A stretch of DNA of 64,000 nucleotides from Myroides sp. 1354 (GCF_030324495.1 NZ_JACAGN010000006.1:121579-185578), one strand, 5' to 3'; counted from the first letter of the stretch, positions 24,119-33,697 are shown. Program-made: numbers and translations. The notes: a model not told the origin generated them from the letters alone.

Positions 24119-25189
24119 ATGTTAAAATTAGAAAATACAACGATGCAGGTAAAAAAAATAGGAATAGGAATCATCGCTCTATTGTTGGTGTTCTATGTGT
24201 TTATTTGGTGTAAATACGATTGGATGTATGAGGAATACAATCCTCAAAAGGTAGAACAGCTCTTTGAGGCAAAAAAAATGCGAGCTCCTATTTATGATAC
24301 GTTAGTAATCAACAAATTTAAAATTGGTTATTTGAGTAATAAACGATATAATTATGTTGAAGGATACGATTATTTGGGGGGGATTCGAAATCCATATCTT
24401 ATATTAATTCCTGAGAATGGCGCTTCTGTTGCCAGTCTGTTACCGTATTTTATGGACGAAGAACTCAATAAAAAGTTTCATGTTATTGCTATTGATCGCA
24501 TTGGTTTTGGCGGAAGTAAAGTCGAAAAAAATGAAGAAGGACAACCTTTTGGACACTATGATAACAGGGCTTCTTTCGAAGAAAATGCACTCTATACCTT
24601 ATTGATGATGCCCAAGTATATTGCCAAAAGCGAAGGGAATTACCTCGATGAAGTACGCGTTGTTTTTAGTGGGAAAACGGCCGTTACTGGTTTGGGAACA
24701 GCCTATGATATGTCGATGACTTCGGAAAAGATTTTTTTGCTCAATGCTGACTTAGAGGAGCGATTCTTTTGGACTATCGGCTATAGTCGCTTTGTACTAA
24801 GTGGTATCGGAAGACTGATCTTTCCTGAAAATTACGTGAGTAAACACCAAGATTTATGTGTTGCTGATCAAGCGAAAACCAAGTATATGAAACATTGGGT
24901 TGAATCAGTTAAATACGCAGAAGATGAAGAAAATCAGAACGAATACAGCATGTATAAAGGAGCATCGCAAGGCAAAAAAGCTAAATGGCTCTTCTTTGCT
25001 GGATTGGGCGTATCAGATAAGAAGAAGGTAGATGCGCTTACAGGGGGGGATAATTTTGTGTTTTACGAAGAGACTGTTGAGCTGAGCAATATTGAACAAG
25101 TACTTGAATTGTTGCGTAAAGCAGATTTTTATACTTTGGAATTTAATCAGTTAAGTAAATCGAGGTATATAAATGCGGACAAAGAATAG
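24119..25189 (+). CDS. Alpha/beta-hydrolase-like membrane-anchored protein
   Basis: 356 residues from the ATG at 24119; an ATG at 24143 begins directly before the membrane anchor (VKKIGIGIIALLLVFYVFIW). The soluble part has alpha/beta-hydrolase traits: a strand-loop PYLILIPENGAS and the oxyanion-side motif HVIAIDRIGFGGSKV. A normal nucleophile elbow (G-x-S-x-G) is not visible; the expected place reads VVFSGKTAVTG. It may therefore be a non-catalytic or diverged member. It is monocistronic with its own terminator. Confidence 0.5.
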   Translation: MLKLENTTMQVKKIGIGIIALLLVFYVFIWCKYDWMYEEYNPQKVEQLFEAKKMRAPIYDTLVINKFKIGYLSNKRYNYVEGYDYLGGIRNPYLILIPENGASVASLLPYFMDEELNKKFHVIAIDRIGFGGSKVEKNEEGQPFGHYDNRASFEENALYTLLMMPKYIAKSEGNYLDEVRVVFSGKTAVTGLGTAYDMSMTSEKIFLLNADLEERFFWTIGYSRFVLSGIGRLIFPENYVSKHQDLCVADQAKTKYMKHWVESVKYAEDEENQNEYSMYKGASQGKKAKWLFFAGLGVSDKKKVDALTGGDNFVFYEETVELSNIEQVLELLRKADFYTLEFNQLSKSRYINADKE

Positions 25190-25238
25190 TTCGTCAATGG
25201 AGTATCTTATAAAGAAAAAGAGGTTGTAAAAAGAGCAT

Positions 25239-25273
25239 AAAAAAAAGGATAAATGGAATATTTATCCTTTTTT
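25239..25273. terminator. Bidirectional terminator
   Basis: AAAAAGGATAAAT and ATTTATCCTTTTT form a long stem with a short loop around GGAAT. A- and T-runs flank it, separating the converging genes at 24119 and 25332. Confidence 0.85.
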
Positions 25274-25331
25274 TTATAAACTATTTTGAGTCTGTTTTTC
25301 AAATGTAGTATTCTAACCTACTGTTGAAAAC

Positions 25332-26666
25332 TTATTTTTTTGTCAATAAATCTTTGTAAAGCTTACCATCTTTGATAATCAAAAGTAAATTGTTTTTCGG
25401 ATCTCCAATCACTTCTATGTTTTCTAATGGGCTTTGGTCAAATAACAGAATATCAGCATAAGCACCTTCTGTTAAGGTTCCCAGATCGCTAGGGTAAGGA
25501 TTTCTCGGACCGCTCATTTTTAACAATTGTGCATTGTCATACGTAATCATTTTTAGAATTTCAAAATTGCTAAACCATTGTTTCAGATTTACGACTAATT
25601 CGTTTTGTCTCAATGGGTTTTTAGGAGGAGCAACTAAATCTGTTCCGAAGGCTAGTTTTACATTGTGTTTTTTAGCCCACGTATATACATTTTCTGTTCC
25701 AGTTCCCACTAGTCTTTTGTTTGCTGCTTGTTCTGGATTGGTATAGGCACTTGCATCTAAATCAAAAGGTTGCATACTCAACCAAATATTTTTTTCACCT
25801 AATAATTTTACAGTAGCTTCATCTAATAAATGACCGTGATCTACACATTTTACTCCTGCATCTACAGCTTGTCTTACTGCTTTTGGAGTATAAGCATGTA
25901 CTGTTACATAAGTACCCCAATTCTCCGCTGCATCTACTGCTGCTTTGATTTCCTTCGTTGTATATTGTGTCGCATCTAGTGGATCGTAAATCGTAGCAAC
26001 ACCGCCTCCGGCCATAACTTTTAGCTGAGAAGCTCCTTTTCTCAATTGCTCTCTCGCTGCAACCGTAACTTCTTGTTCTCCGTCTGCAATGATACTTCCA
26101 CCCAAAACTTGGAATCGAGGAGGGGTATGGTCAACCATTCGAGGCTCGGACCAAGGGAAACTCGCATCTCCATGACCCCCTGTTTGCGAAATCATCGCTT
26201 CACTAGGGTAAATACGCGGACCTTTATTGATACCGTAATCATTCGCTTGTTTAATTCCCATAACATGACCTCCTAAATCTCTAACTGTAGTGAAACCACG
26301 TTGTAAGGTGTTTTCTGATTCTTTTGCCGCATTGATAAACAAGAAACTTTCATCGCCTAACATAATCGCTTGGTTGGAATTCGCTGCTAAAAAAGAATGC
26401 CAATGCGAGTCAATCATACCTGGCATTGCAAATTTTCCTTTTCCGTCAATGACTTGTGCGTTTTCCAAATCGGTTGCTGCAATTTCTCCAGTAACAATTT
26501 TTACAATTTTATTTTGCTCTACTACAATAGAACCTACTTTCGTTTTGCTGTCTTTTCCATTGAAAATTTCTACATTTTTAAGCACGATTTTGTTTTGCGC
26601 AAAACTCGTTGTAGCGAAACAAAATGCACCAAAAAGTAGAGTAACTTTTAGAAATTGATGTATCAT
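25332..26666 (-). CDS. Secreted amidohydrolase (imidazolonepropionase/prolidase-like)
   Basis: 444 residues from MIHQFLKVTLL at 26666, which begins a good signal peptide ending AFAQ-like (TTSFAQ); the upstream ATG at 26693 would bury it. The amidohydrolase metal sites are all visible: PGMIDSHWHS (H-x-H), QLKVMAGGGV (bridging Lys), VHAYTP, DHGHLL and FGTDLVAPP (Asp). The family hydrolyses cyclic amides or Xaa-Pro and related dipeptides; the substrate cannot be told. It is exported to the periplasm. Confidence 0.85.
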   Translation of the reverse strand: MIHQFLKVTLLFGAFCFATTSFAQNKIVLKNVEIFNGKDSKTKVGSIVVEQNKIVKIVTGEIAATDLENAQVIDGKGKFAMPGMIDSHWHSFLAANSNQAIMLGDESFLFINAAKESENTLQRGFTTVRDLGGHVMGIKQANDYGINKGPRIYPSEAMISQTGGHGDASFPWSEPRMVDHTPPRFQVLGGSIIADGEQEVTVAAREQLRKGASQLKVMAGGGVATIYDPLDATQYTTKEIKAAVDAAENWGTYVTVHAYTPKAVRQAVDAGVKCVDHGHLLDEATVKLLGEKNIWLSMQPFDLDASAYTNPEQAANKRLVGTGTENVYTWAKKHNVKLAFGTDLVAPPKNPLRQNELVVNLKQWFSNFEILKMITYDNAQLLKMSGPRNPYPSDLGTLTEGAYADILLFDQSPLENIEVIGDPKNNLLLIIKDGKLYKDLLTKK

Positions 26667-26824
26667 CTTAAAATTTTTAGGGTAAATATACACTTATTAA
26701 ATATTATTTTGGTTATTTATAATTAAAAAAGTAATTTTTTATGTATATATTGAGAATAGTTTAATTTTTTCTTAAAAAATGGGAATGTATTAAAAACTCC
26801 TCTAGCTTTGTGTATAAATAATGA

Positions 26825-27541
26825 ATGATGCCTAAAAAATATTTAATATACGGAATTAGTAAAGGACTGGGAAAAGCAATTGCTCAAGCTATTCCTCAGG
26901 AAAAGGATGTAGTATTCGGGGTTTCTCGATCACAACCAGTAGATGCGAAAGATAACTTGGTGTGGATTCAAGCCGATTTGTCTAAACCAACAGAAGCAGT
27001 GACTGCTGTTCAAGGCATAGTGGGGGATATTCCACTTGATTATTTGATTTACAATGTAGGAATTTGGGAACAAGACGCATTCACTGATACTTATGATTTT
27101 GAACAATCTTCTGCAGGGGAAATTGTGCAAATGATTCAAACCAATATTACAGCTTCCATCTTGGCCCTACAGGCATTTATTAAAAATTTAAAAGGAAGTG
27201 AAAACGCCAAAATTATTTTAATCGGATCTACTTGGGGATTGGAAAATCACAAGGGAAAAGAAGTCGCTTTTTCAGCGTCTAAGTTTGCGTTAAGAGGTAT
27301 GGTTCACGCTTTACGCGAAAGCTTACGTGAACATGCAATTGGAATTAGTATCCTCAATTTGGGGTATTTGGCTACGGAATATGATTGCGATTTTCCAGTA
27401 GAAGAAGTGCTCAAAGAAACAGAAGCTGCATTAATCCCCCTCACAGACGTATTAGCAGCGGTTCGATTTATTTTAAACACGAGTAAAGCCACTTGCGTAA
27501 AGGAAATTGATATGCCAGCCATGCAAGATTTTAATGTATAA
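26825..27541 (+). CDS. Short-chain dehydrogenase/reductase
   Basis: 238 residues. The Rossmann start YLIYGISKGLGKAIA is a variant of TGxxxGIG. The cofactor acidic residue region is WIQADLSKP, NVGIW replaces NAG, and the catalytic Ser lies in ILIGSTWG with FSASKFALRG supplying a lysine but no Tyr (YxxxK reads FSASK). The missing catalytic Tyr suggests altered chemistry. A -7-like TAGCTTTG lies at 26803-26810. The next gene, aminopeptidase P, starts 55 bases on and may share the transcript. Confidence 0.75.
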   Translation: MMPKKYLIYGISKGLGKAIAQAIPQEKDVVFGVSRSQPVDAKDNLVWIQADLSKPTEAVTAVQGIVGDIPLDYLIYNVGIWEQDAFTDTYDFEQSSAGEIVQMIQTNITASILALQAFIKNLKGSENAKIILIGSTWGLENHKGKEVAFSASKFALRGMVHALRESLREHAIGISILNLGYLATEYDCDFPVEEVLKETEAALIPLTDVLAAVRFILNTSKATCVKEIDMPAMQDFNV

Positions 27542-27595
27542 GTAGAAAGTAGATCGTCAAATTAATAGTACCTTACCTTTTCAAAATCATATACC

Positions 27596-28984
27596 ATGTT
27601 TAGTACCCAAACCTACCTCAGACGAAGAACACAATTGATTCAGCAGATGCCAAATCAAGGACTTCTTTTGTTTTTAAGCAATGGAGAGAGTCCAATTAAC
27701 TTCGAAGATAATACGTATCGTTTTCGACAAGATAGTACGTTTTTATACTATTTTGGTATTCAACAACCCCATATTGCTGCTCTTATTGATGTAGAAGCGA
27801 ACAAAACGTTGATTTTTGGAGATGAACTCTCCATGGATGCTTTGGTTTGGATGGGAAGACAAGAAACATTGCAAGCGAAAGGGGAAAAAGCAGGAGTAAC
27901 CGAAACACGTCCCTATACAGAATTAACCACCTATATTGCTGCCGCTAAAAAAACGCAACGCACCATCCACTATTTACCTCCTTATCAACCGGCGAATAAG
28001 ATTTTACTTAGTGAATTACTGCAAATTTCGATAGCTGAAATTCAACCGTCTACTACTTTGATTCAAGCGGTTGTCGCACAAAGAGAAATCAAAGAAGAAC
28101 AAGAAATTAGCGAAATTGAAAAAGCATTGACTATTTCATGTAAAATGCATTTGGCTGCTATGCGACTTGCAAAGCCAGGAGTAAAAGAATATGAAATTGC
28201 TGCTGCTATTCAACAAATTGCCGCTCAAGCGGATTGTACCTTGGCTTATCCTTCTATTGTTACCGTTCAAGGAGGTATTCTACACAATCACTACCAAGGG
28301 AATACGCTGAAATCAGGACAATTACTATTGAATGATTCAGGTTGTGAAACACCAATGGGATATGCCTCAGATGTGACGAGAACTTTTCCCGTGGATCAAA
28401 AGTTTACAACCGAACAACGCGAGTTGTATCAAGTGGTATTAGCTGCTTTTGAAGGAGCAAAAAAACAATTGAAAGCAGGAGTGAAGTTTAAAGACGTACA
28501 TCTACACGCTGCATTAGTATTGACGCAAGGGTTAATTGACTTTGGATTGATGAAAGGAAATGCCGCAGATGCAGTTGCTGCTCATGCGCATACGATGTTT
28601 TTTCAATGTGGACTTGGTCATATGATGGGATTGGATGTTCACGATATGGAAGATTTAGGCGAACAATATGTGGGATATACATCCAATGATCCCAAAGAAA
28701 CACAATTGTTTGGGTTAAAATCACTGCGATTGGGCAAAGCACTAAAAACAGGGCATGTGTTAACTGTCGAACCAGGTATTTACTTTATTCCAGAACTCAT
28801 CGAGCGCTGGGAAGCAGAAAAGAAATATGCCGATTTTATTAATTATGAGAAAGTAAACCAATACAAAGATTTTGGAGGTATTCGAATTGAAGATAATTTC
28901 CTTATAAAAGAAAATGGGTACCGTCAATTGGGACCTGAATTGATTCGTACTGTAGAGGAGATTGAAGCGTTTCGAAAGGATTGA
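27596..28984 (+). CDS. pepP: Aminopeptidase P (M24B metallopeptidase)
   Basis: 462 residues. The N-terminal creatinase-like domain (NTYRFRQDSTFLYYFGI) is followed by the pita-bread domain with the two-metal ligands in LLNDSGCETPMGYASDVTRTF, the His in GLGHMMGLDVHDM and the Glu residues in LTVEPGIYF and GIRIEDNFL. It removes N-terminal residues before proline. The length is typical of the family. A strong hairpin follows. Confidence 0.9.
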   Translation: MFSTQTYLRRRTQLIQQMPNQGLLLFLSNGESPINFEDNTYRFRQDSTFLYYFGIQQPHIAALIDVEANKTLIFGDELSMDALVWMGRQETLQAKGEKAGVTETRPYTELTTYIAAAKKTQRTIHYLPPYQPANKILLSELLQISIAEIQPSTTLIQAVVAQREIKEEQEISEIEKALTISCKMHLAAMRLAKPGVKEYEIAAAIQQIAAQADCTLAYPSIVTVQGGILHNHYQGNTLKSGQLLLNDSGCETPMGYASDVTRTFPVDQKFTTEQRELYQVVLAAFEGAKKQLKAGVKFKDVHLHAALVLTQGLIDFGLMKGNAADAVAAHAHTMFFQCGLGHMMGLDVHDMEDLGEQYVGYTSNDPKETQLFGLKSLRLGKALKTGHVLTVEPGIYFIPELIERWEAEKKYADFINYEKVNQYKDFGGIRIEDNFLIKENGYRQLGPELIRTVEEIEAFRKD

Positions 28985-29025
28985 GTGTAAAACGTTCAAC
29001 AGAATGTGATAAATAAAAATAACCT

Positions 29026-29067
29026 AAAAACAGAAAGCCAGCATTAAATCGCTGGCTTTCTGTTTTT
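29026..29067. terminator. Bidirectional terminator
   Basis: AAAAACAGAAAGCCAGC and GCTGGCTTTCTGTTTTT form a 17-bp perfect stem with loop ATTAAATC, between the convergent pepP and creD genes. Confidence 0.9.
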
Positions 29068-29070
29068 AGA

Positions 29071-30357
29071 TTATTGATTTTCTTTGTTTGATGCTGTCAT
29101 TTTGATGGAAAACTGCATCAAGGCAGCTAGAATAACGAATATACTAATACTTCCAACAAGTAAAGCGGTTTCTTTTAATTCCAATAAGAAATAAAGTAAA
29201 GCATATAACAAGAATAACAAACCAAATATAGTAGAGGTGCTGTTTTTATCTTTTGAAATTTTCCAAGTAAAACTGACAATGAGAAAAATCGTTGCACTAG
29301 ATGAAATCACATAAGAAAGGGTAAATCCTACATATTCAGCAAAAGAAAGTAATAAAATGTAGTTTAAGAAAATAGCAAACCCAATTAAAGCATATTGAAT
29401 CAAGTTGATTTTTAGGTTTTTAATGTTCTCTAAAAAGTAAAATACAATAAAGGTCAATCCTATAAATAATAAAGCATACTTGATGGAGCGATCTACTTTG
29501 CTATAGAAATCATTGAGTTCTAAAAATTCAATTCCGAAGGTATAGTTTTCCAACGTTACGCTGTCAATTTTTGCTGTATTGATTGGCAAAGGTTGATAAA
29601 TATTCCAAGCACTTGATGTGGCTTCCTGGTTTTGATCAGCTTGGTCTGGAAGGTAATTTCCAACGTATTTCAAATCGTGATAATCACTGCTTAAGTTCAC
29701 TTTGGTATTTGTGGCATTCGCTAAGAATTTTAAATTCGCTGAGCCTTTGAGCTTTAAGGGAAGTTTGATTCTCGTTGGTGTTTGCTCTTCTTTGCTGTAT
29801 TCAATGCTCAGAAATGGAATTGTATAAAGAATCGAATTGTCATCTAAAGCAAAGGTTTTATTTGGTGCATCAGCTAAGGATAATTCTTCTGAAAGTCCCT
29901 TTGTATCAGAAATACCATAGATGATTTTTTTACTGATAACAAAAGCTTCGTCATTAATATTTAGTGAAGCCAATAGTTTTTCCTGAGGATCAAATTGAGC
30001 GTCAATTAATAAATCTGTATTGAATAAAGTAACATGATATAAACTTCTTTTTTTCGTTGTAGTCGCCACATTACCTGTTATGGTTTGTTGGGTGGGAGAG
30101 AAGATTGCTTGTTTGCGTTGATAAAGCGTTTCTTGATGATCCCCTAAGGTCGGCGTTCGGTATTCAATGAGTAAAAATGGACCATAAAGTGTTTGTTGGG
30201 CACCCCATTTTTCAGATACTTCCTGAATAACTTCTGTTTGAAAGCGGGTGCGTTCTGAAATAATAGAACCAATAATTGGGATTAAGATTAGTAATCCCAA
30301 AGATAACGCTGCAATAGCAATCCCTTTAAAAAGGTGTTTTTTTGTTTCTTTTTCCAT
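29071..30357 (-). CDS. creD: Inner membrane protein CreD
   Basis: 428 residues, the usual CreD length. One N-terminal membrane segment (GIAIAALSLGLLILIPIIGS), a large periplasmic beta-rich domain (SEKWGAQQTLYGPFLLIEY is the family signature) and five or six C-terminal membrane segments. In enterobacteria CreD responds to carbon status and envelope stress; its biochemical role is not settled. It is the last gene of an operon with a membrane protein and a winged-helix regulator, an arrangement seen in other Flavobacteriaceae. Confidence 0.9.
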   Translation of the reverse strand: MEKETKKHLFKGIAIAALSLGLLILIPIIGSIISERTRFQTEVIQEVSEKWGAQQTLYGPFLLIEYRTPTLGDHQETLYQRKQAIFSPTQQTITGNVATTTKKRSLYHVTLFNTDLLIDAQFDPQEKLLASLNINDEAFVISKKIIYGISDTKGLSEELSLADAPNKTFALDDNSILYTIPFLSIEYSKEEQTPTRIKLPLKLKGSANLKFLANATNTKVNLSSDYHDLKYVGNYLPDQADQNQEATSSAWNIYQPLPINTAKIDSVTLENYTFGIEFLELNDFYSKVDRSIKYALLFIGLTFIVFYFLENIKNLKINLIQYALIGFAIFLNYILLLSFAEYVGFTLSYVISSSATIFLIVSFTWKISKDKNSTSTIFGLLFLLYALLYFLLELKETALLVGSISIFVILAALMQFSIKMTASNKENQ

Positions 30358-30410
30358 GTTATTATATTTTAAAAAGTACTTTGTTTTTCAAAGTGAAAGG
30401 TTAAAAAAAA

Positions 30411-30710
30411 TTATTTTAATGTTTTGATTAAATTTTCTAAATAGGCAAGGTGTTGTTTGAAGGCTAATTTACCCTCTACCGTAGCGCTGTAAACCGTATT
30501 TGTTTTACGACCAATAAATCCTTTATGTACAGTAATATATTGACTGTCTTCTAAATTTTTTAAATGAGAAGCCAAGTTGCCATCCGTTAAATCTAAAAAT
30601 TCTTTTAAATCTTTGAAAGACAAGGTTTCATTCACCATAAGTCCGCTCATGATTCCAACGCGAATACGATTATCGAATACTTTATTTAATTTTTCAATAT
30701 CAAATTTCAT
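30411..30710 (-). CDS. Winged-helix transcriptional regulator
   Basis: 99 residues forming a single winged-helix domain: RIRVGIMSGLMVNETLSFKDLKEFLDLTDGNLASHLKNLEDSQYI matches the ArsR/MarR-like HTH_34 type, with a basic wing (KGFIGRKTNTVYSAT). There is no sensor domain. It lies between the membrane protein at 30717 and creD on the same strand, so it probably regulates this operon. Confidence 0.8.
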   Translation of the reverse strand: MKFDIEKLNKVFDNRIRVGIMSGLMVNETLSFKDLKEFLDLTDGNLASHLKNLEDSQYITVHKGFIGRKTNTVYSATVEGKLAFKQHLAYLENLIKTLK

Positions 30711-30716
30711 CCAAGA

Positions 30717-31322
30717 CTACTTTAGTTCTTTATCGTATTTGTTCCAAAGGATAATACCATAAAGAATGTGAATAACACCAAAGCCTAACGCCCAAAACAA
30801 TAGACTGTAATCAACAAAGCAGAAAGCCAATAAGCCAAGTAGTATTTCTAGTAAAGCCAGGGTTTTAATCTCTTTTACCGTATCTTCTTGAATCGTATAG
30901 AGAGCAAGGCCGTAGAACAAGAGGGTTGATGGTAACGTTAGAGGCAATAAAAATTTAGTGTAGAGAATAATACACAAAATACCGCCAATTACTAGTGGAA
31001 AGGAAAAGCGAAGTAATAATCGCTTGGTTACTTTATTAAAAAAAGGAGCTCCTTGTTTTTTTGTCTTTTGGATGGTAAAATAAAGCCCTCCACTCAGTGC
31101 AAGAACTAAAGTTACTAGTGCTAAAGCTAAAAGGTTAAAAGCATTGTAATTAGAATCTTCGGTATAATTGAAATTCATTTTCCAACTATATAAAATACCA
31201 CTAGCCAATAAACCACATATCCCTACCCATATGCCACTCCAGCCACTTAAACTTAAAAATTTAGTGGAGCGCTCCATGATTGCCTTGATTTGTTGTAAAT
31301 CTTCAATTGCTTTTGTGCTCAT
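30717..31322 (-). CDS. Multi-pass membrane protein upstream of creD
   Basis: 201 residues with about five membrane segments (LSGWSGIWVGICGLLASGILY, LLALALVTLVLALSGGLYF and three more). The N-terminal KAIEDLQQIKAIMERSTKFLSLSG is a recurring start in Bacteroidota proteins encoded before a winged-helix regulator and creD. Its stop is 6 bases before the regulator's start, so the genes are co-transcribed. Molecular function unknown. Confidence 0.65.
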   Translation of the reverse strand: MSTKAIEDLQQIKAIMERSTKFLSLSGWSGIWVGICGLLASGILYSWKMNFNYTEDSNYNAFNLLALALVTLVLALSGGLYFTIQKTKKQGAPFFNKVTKRLLLRFSFPLVIGGILCIILYTKFLLPLTLPSTLLFYGLALYTIQEDTVKEIKTLALLEILLGLLAFCFVDYSLLFWALGFGVIHILYGIILWNKYDKELK

Positions 31323-31507
31323 TTGTAAAGTACTTTGAAAAGCAAAGTTAAAAATATAAATGAAATGAAAAACAAATTAAGAATAAAAAATAAATTCAGT
31401 GTAAAAGGTAGATTGTTGGATTAGTTTTATTTCGTTGTATATGAGTTTTTTGTGAAAGAAATAAATTTATATTTTTGGTTTTTTACGAACAAAAAATGGT
31501 TTTCGTT

Positions 31508-31855
31508 TTAGGGGTTTTTAAATAGATACTTTAAAAATGAATAGGCTTTACGCTGTTTCACATACAAGAGATTCGCTTCATTCGCATAAGCTTCTTTTTC
31601 AAATGAAATTGCACGATACGCTTTTCTTTTGTCTTGTAAGAAAAGTAAGCGAACAAGAAATTCGATACCATACCAAAGGTAGAAGGGTAAAATAAGTAAT
31701 TCGAGCTGTTGTTTTAGATGGATGCGTTCGTGATTGACGAGGATAGGATCCTTGGCAAAAGAAGCTTCTTTGTAAATAATAAAGGGATATAAAGTAATTG
31801 CTGCTATGTGTTTAGGCAGACAAGTGCAAACGATAACCGCATTTTTTTTCTTCAT
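31508..31855 (-). CDS. Small HExxH membrane protein
   Basis: 115 residues from the ATG at 31855. Residues 41-52 read VNHERIHLKQQL, an HExxH zinc-metalloprotease motif, followed by a hydrophobic segment (LLILPFYLWYGIEFLVRLLF). This resembles the catalytic core of M56/BlaR1-type integral peptidases but is much shorter. No second zinc ligand is obvious, although EKEAYANE follows downstream. The gene starts 34 bases after the FUSC gene ends. Catalysis is possible but not shown. Confidence 0.5.
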   Translation of the reverse strand: MKKKNAVIVCTCLPKHIAAITLYPFIIYKEASFAKDPILVNHERIHLKQQLELLILPFYLWYGIEFLVRLLFLQDKRKAYRAISFEKEAYANEANLLYVKQRKAYSFLKYLFKNP

Positions 31856-31889
31856 ATTTAGTTGCTTAAGGCAAAAATAGCAACGCAAA

Positions 31890-32999
31890 TTACGCTTTTT
31901 TTCGTCTTCTTTTGATTCCAATACGCGTACTTCTAATTTGATCCACAGCATGATGGCGTAAATATTCGTGATGCAAGAGCCAACCGCCAATTCCTCCGAG
32001 CAAACTTCCGATGACAATATCGATTAAACGCGCTTGAATTAAAGCATTTGGTGAGTGAATCAACGAACTACCTGCTTCCGCTAATAGAACGGTTAAAGCG
32101 GTAATAAAAACGACTGCAATGGCATAATTGCGCGAGATAAAGATTTCAATGATAAATTGCAAAAGCATAATACAAATACACAAATAGAGCGGATTTTGTG
32201 AAATTGAAATGAGTACCCAACATACACCAATGCCGATAAAAGTACCTGCAATGCGATGTAAGGCTCTTTGCCAAACGTGGTATACGGAAATTCCCTGCAT
32301 AATAGCCAAACATGAAATGGGAATCCAATAGGGATTATTGAAATGCAATAGATTACCGATTAATAAAGATAAAGTCATAAAAGCTCCTACAATAAGGGAG
32401 CGAATCAAATAATCTACTTGTGTTTTTAGAGGTACAGGTTGAATAATGCGTACAGGCGTTTTAGAGATGTATTTGCGTCCAACAATAAAACTGTAAATTA
32501 AGGCTAGGGTACAAGCAAAAATAGTTCCTAATACAAAGTATCCAATGCGGGTGGCTATTGTATTAAAATCAAAAGGGGTGTTACTGGCCATGGAAGCAAT
32601 CATGATGAAGAAAAAACTTCCTGGAGGTGGCATAGAAAAATAGAGGGACAACCAATGCATTGCTGTGGCGAATAATCCAAAAACTAGAGCAGATACAATA
32701 AAATTAAAACTAAAAATCACTCCGACAACGTAGGAAAACATAAAGCCAAACGAACAGACTAACATGATAAACATACGTTGAGGTGTCGGTAAATTGGAAG
32801 GGAGATATAGGATAACTAAACCTGCTAAACAAGCCAATAAACCGGCTTGTAGATTGTTAAAGTACCACCCCACTAATAAGGGAACTCCAATCGCAAACAT
32901 GGCCATAAAGGGAATATGCCACAAACGATCACTGTGTTTGAGTTGGAATAAATTTTTACCTTCTTGCTTGAGTAGTTGTACAAAGGCATTATTGCTCAT
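31890..32999 (-). CDS. FUSC-family transporter
   Basis: 369 residues with two clusters of membrane segments (about ten in all) separated by a short loop (YISKTPVRIIQPVPLKTQ). This is the layout of FUSC (fusaric-acid-resistance) proteins such as AaeB-like exporters. The segment SVYHVWQRALHRIAGTFIGI in the second half is a family signature. It probably exports aromatic acids or similar compounds. The short C-terminal basic tail (RIGIKRRRKKA) lies in the cytoplasm. Confidence 0.8.
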   Translation of the reverse strand: MSNNAFVQLLKQEGKNLFQLKHSDRLWHIPFMAMFAIGVPLLVGWYFNNLQAGLLACLAGLVILYLPSNLPTPQRMFIMLVCSFGFMFSYVVGVIFSFNFIVSALVFGLFATAMHWLSLYFSMPPPGSFFFIMIASMASNTPFDFNTIATRIGYFVLGTIFACTLALIYSFIVGRKYISKTPVRIIQPVPLKTQVDYLIRSLIVGAFMTLSLLIGNLLHFNNPYWIPISCLAIMQGISVYHVWQRALHRIAGTFIGIGVCWVLISISQNPLYLCICIMLLQFIIEIFISRNYAIAVVFITALTVLLAEAGSSLIHSPNALIQARLIDIVIGSLLGGIGGWLLHHEYLRHHAVDQIRSTRIGIKRRRKKA

Positions 33000-33135
33000 G
33001 GTTGAAATCGGATTTACAGTCTAATGGAGATACACTGTTTGGTTTGAATGGGTAATCAAAACGAGTGCAAAGGTACAATATGTAAGAGCGAATTACAATT
33101 GAAAATCAGACTCTTTCTTTTGTTTGGAAATAAAG

Positions 33136-33165
33136 AAAGGGCTGAATATAACTCAGCCCCTTTTT
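33136..33165 (-). terminator. FMN reductase terminator
   Basis: GGGCTGA (33139-33145) pairs with TCAGCCC (33153-33159); on the minus strand TTTCTTTA follows. It overlaps the end of the gene at 33164. Confidence 0.75.
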
Positions 33166-33697
33166 AGTTTTGGTGAAGGATGGATTTGAATTCGTTTAAG
33201 CGATTTTCAAATTCCTGTTGTAGTGTATCATTGATGATGTTTCCATCTTTAAAATTCTCTTGAAAACTCGGTAATGAGAAATGAGATTGAATATTTCCTC
33301 CGAAGAAAGGGAATATTGTTTTGGCTGATTCCATTACAAATTGTCCTCCTCTAGGTCCAGGTGAAGTAGAAAGCAAGAACATGGGTTTTTGTTGAAATAA
33401 AGCTTTATCGGCACGGGACCCCCAGTCAAAAATATTTTTGAAAGCTGTACTAAAGGTTCCGTTGTGTTCGGCTAATCCAATAATTAAAGCATCGCTCTCT
33501 TTTAATAGTTGGTTAAAAGCGAGAGCTTTTGCAGGAATACCCTCTTGATTTCGCTCTGGAGAATAAATGGGCATTTCGTAATCGTTGAGATCTAATACTT
33601 GTATCTCGTGTTCTTGTAAAGTATGTAAAGCGCTTTTTACCAATTCTAGGTTAATGGATTGGGTGCTATTCGTTGCGGCAAAGGCTGTAATTTTCAT
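33164..33697 (-). CDS. NADPH-dependent FMN reductase
   Basis: 177 residues of a flavodoxin-like fold: KITAFAATNSTQSINLELVK at the phosphate-binding start, EHNGTFSTAFKNIFDW at the flavin site and STSPGPRGG. These are typical of NAD(P)H:FMN oxidoreductases that reduce flavins, quinones or azo compounds in the cytoplasm. Substrate unknown. It stands alone with its own terminator. Confidence 0.85.
   Translation of the reverse strand: MKITAFAATNSTQSINLELVKSALHTLQEHEIQVLDLNDYEMPIYSPERNQEGIPAKALAFNQLLKESDALIIGLAEHNGTFSTAFKNIFDWGSRADKALFQQKPMFLLSTSPGPRGGQFVMESAKTIFPFFGGNIQSHFSLPSFQENFKDGNIINDTLQQEFENRLNEFKSILHQN

Noticed and set aside
31856-32017. Longer start for the HExxH protein reaching into the FUSC gene
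   Set aside because: The extension would overlap the conserved end of the transporter and is polar with many Cys; the ATG at 31855 suits the hydrophobic start better.
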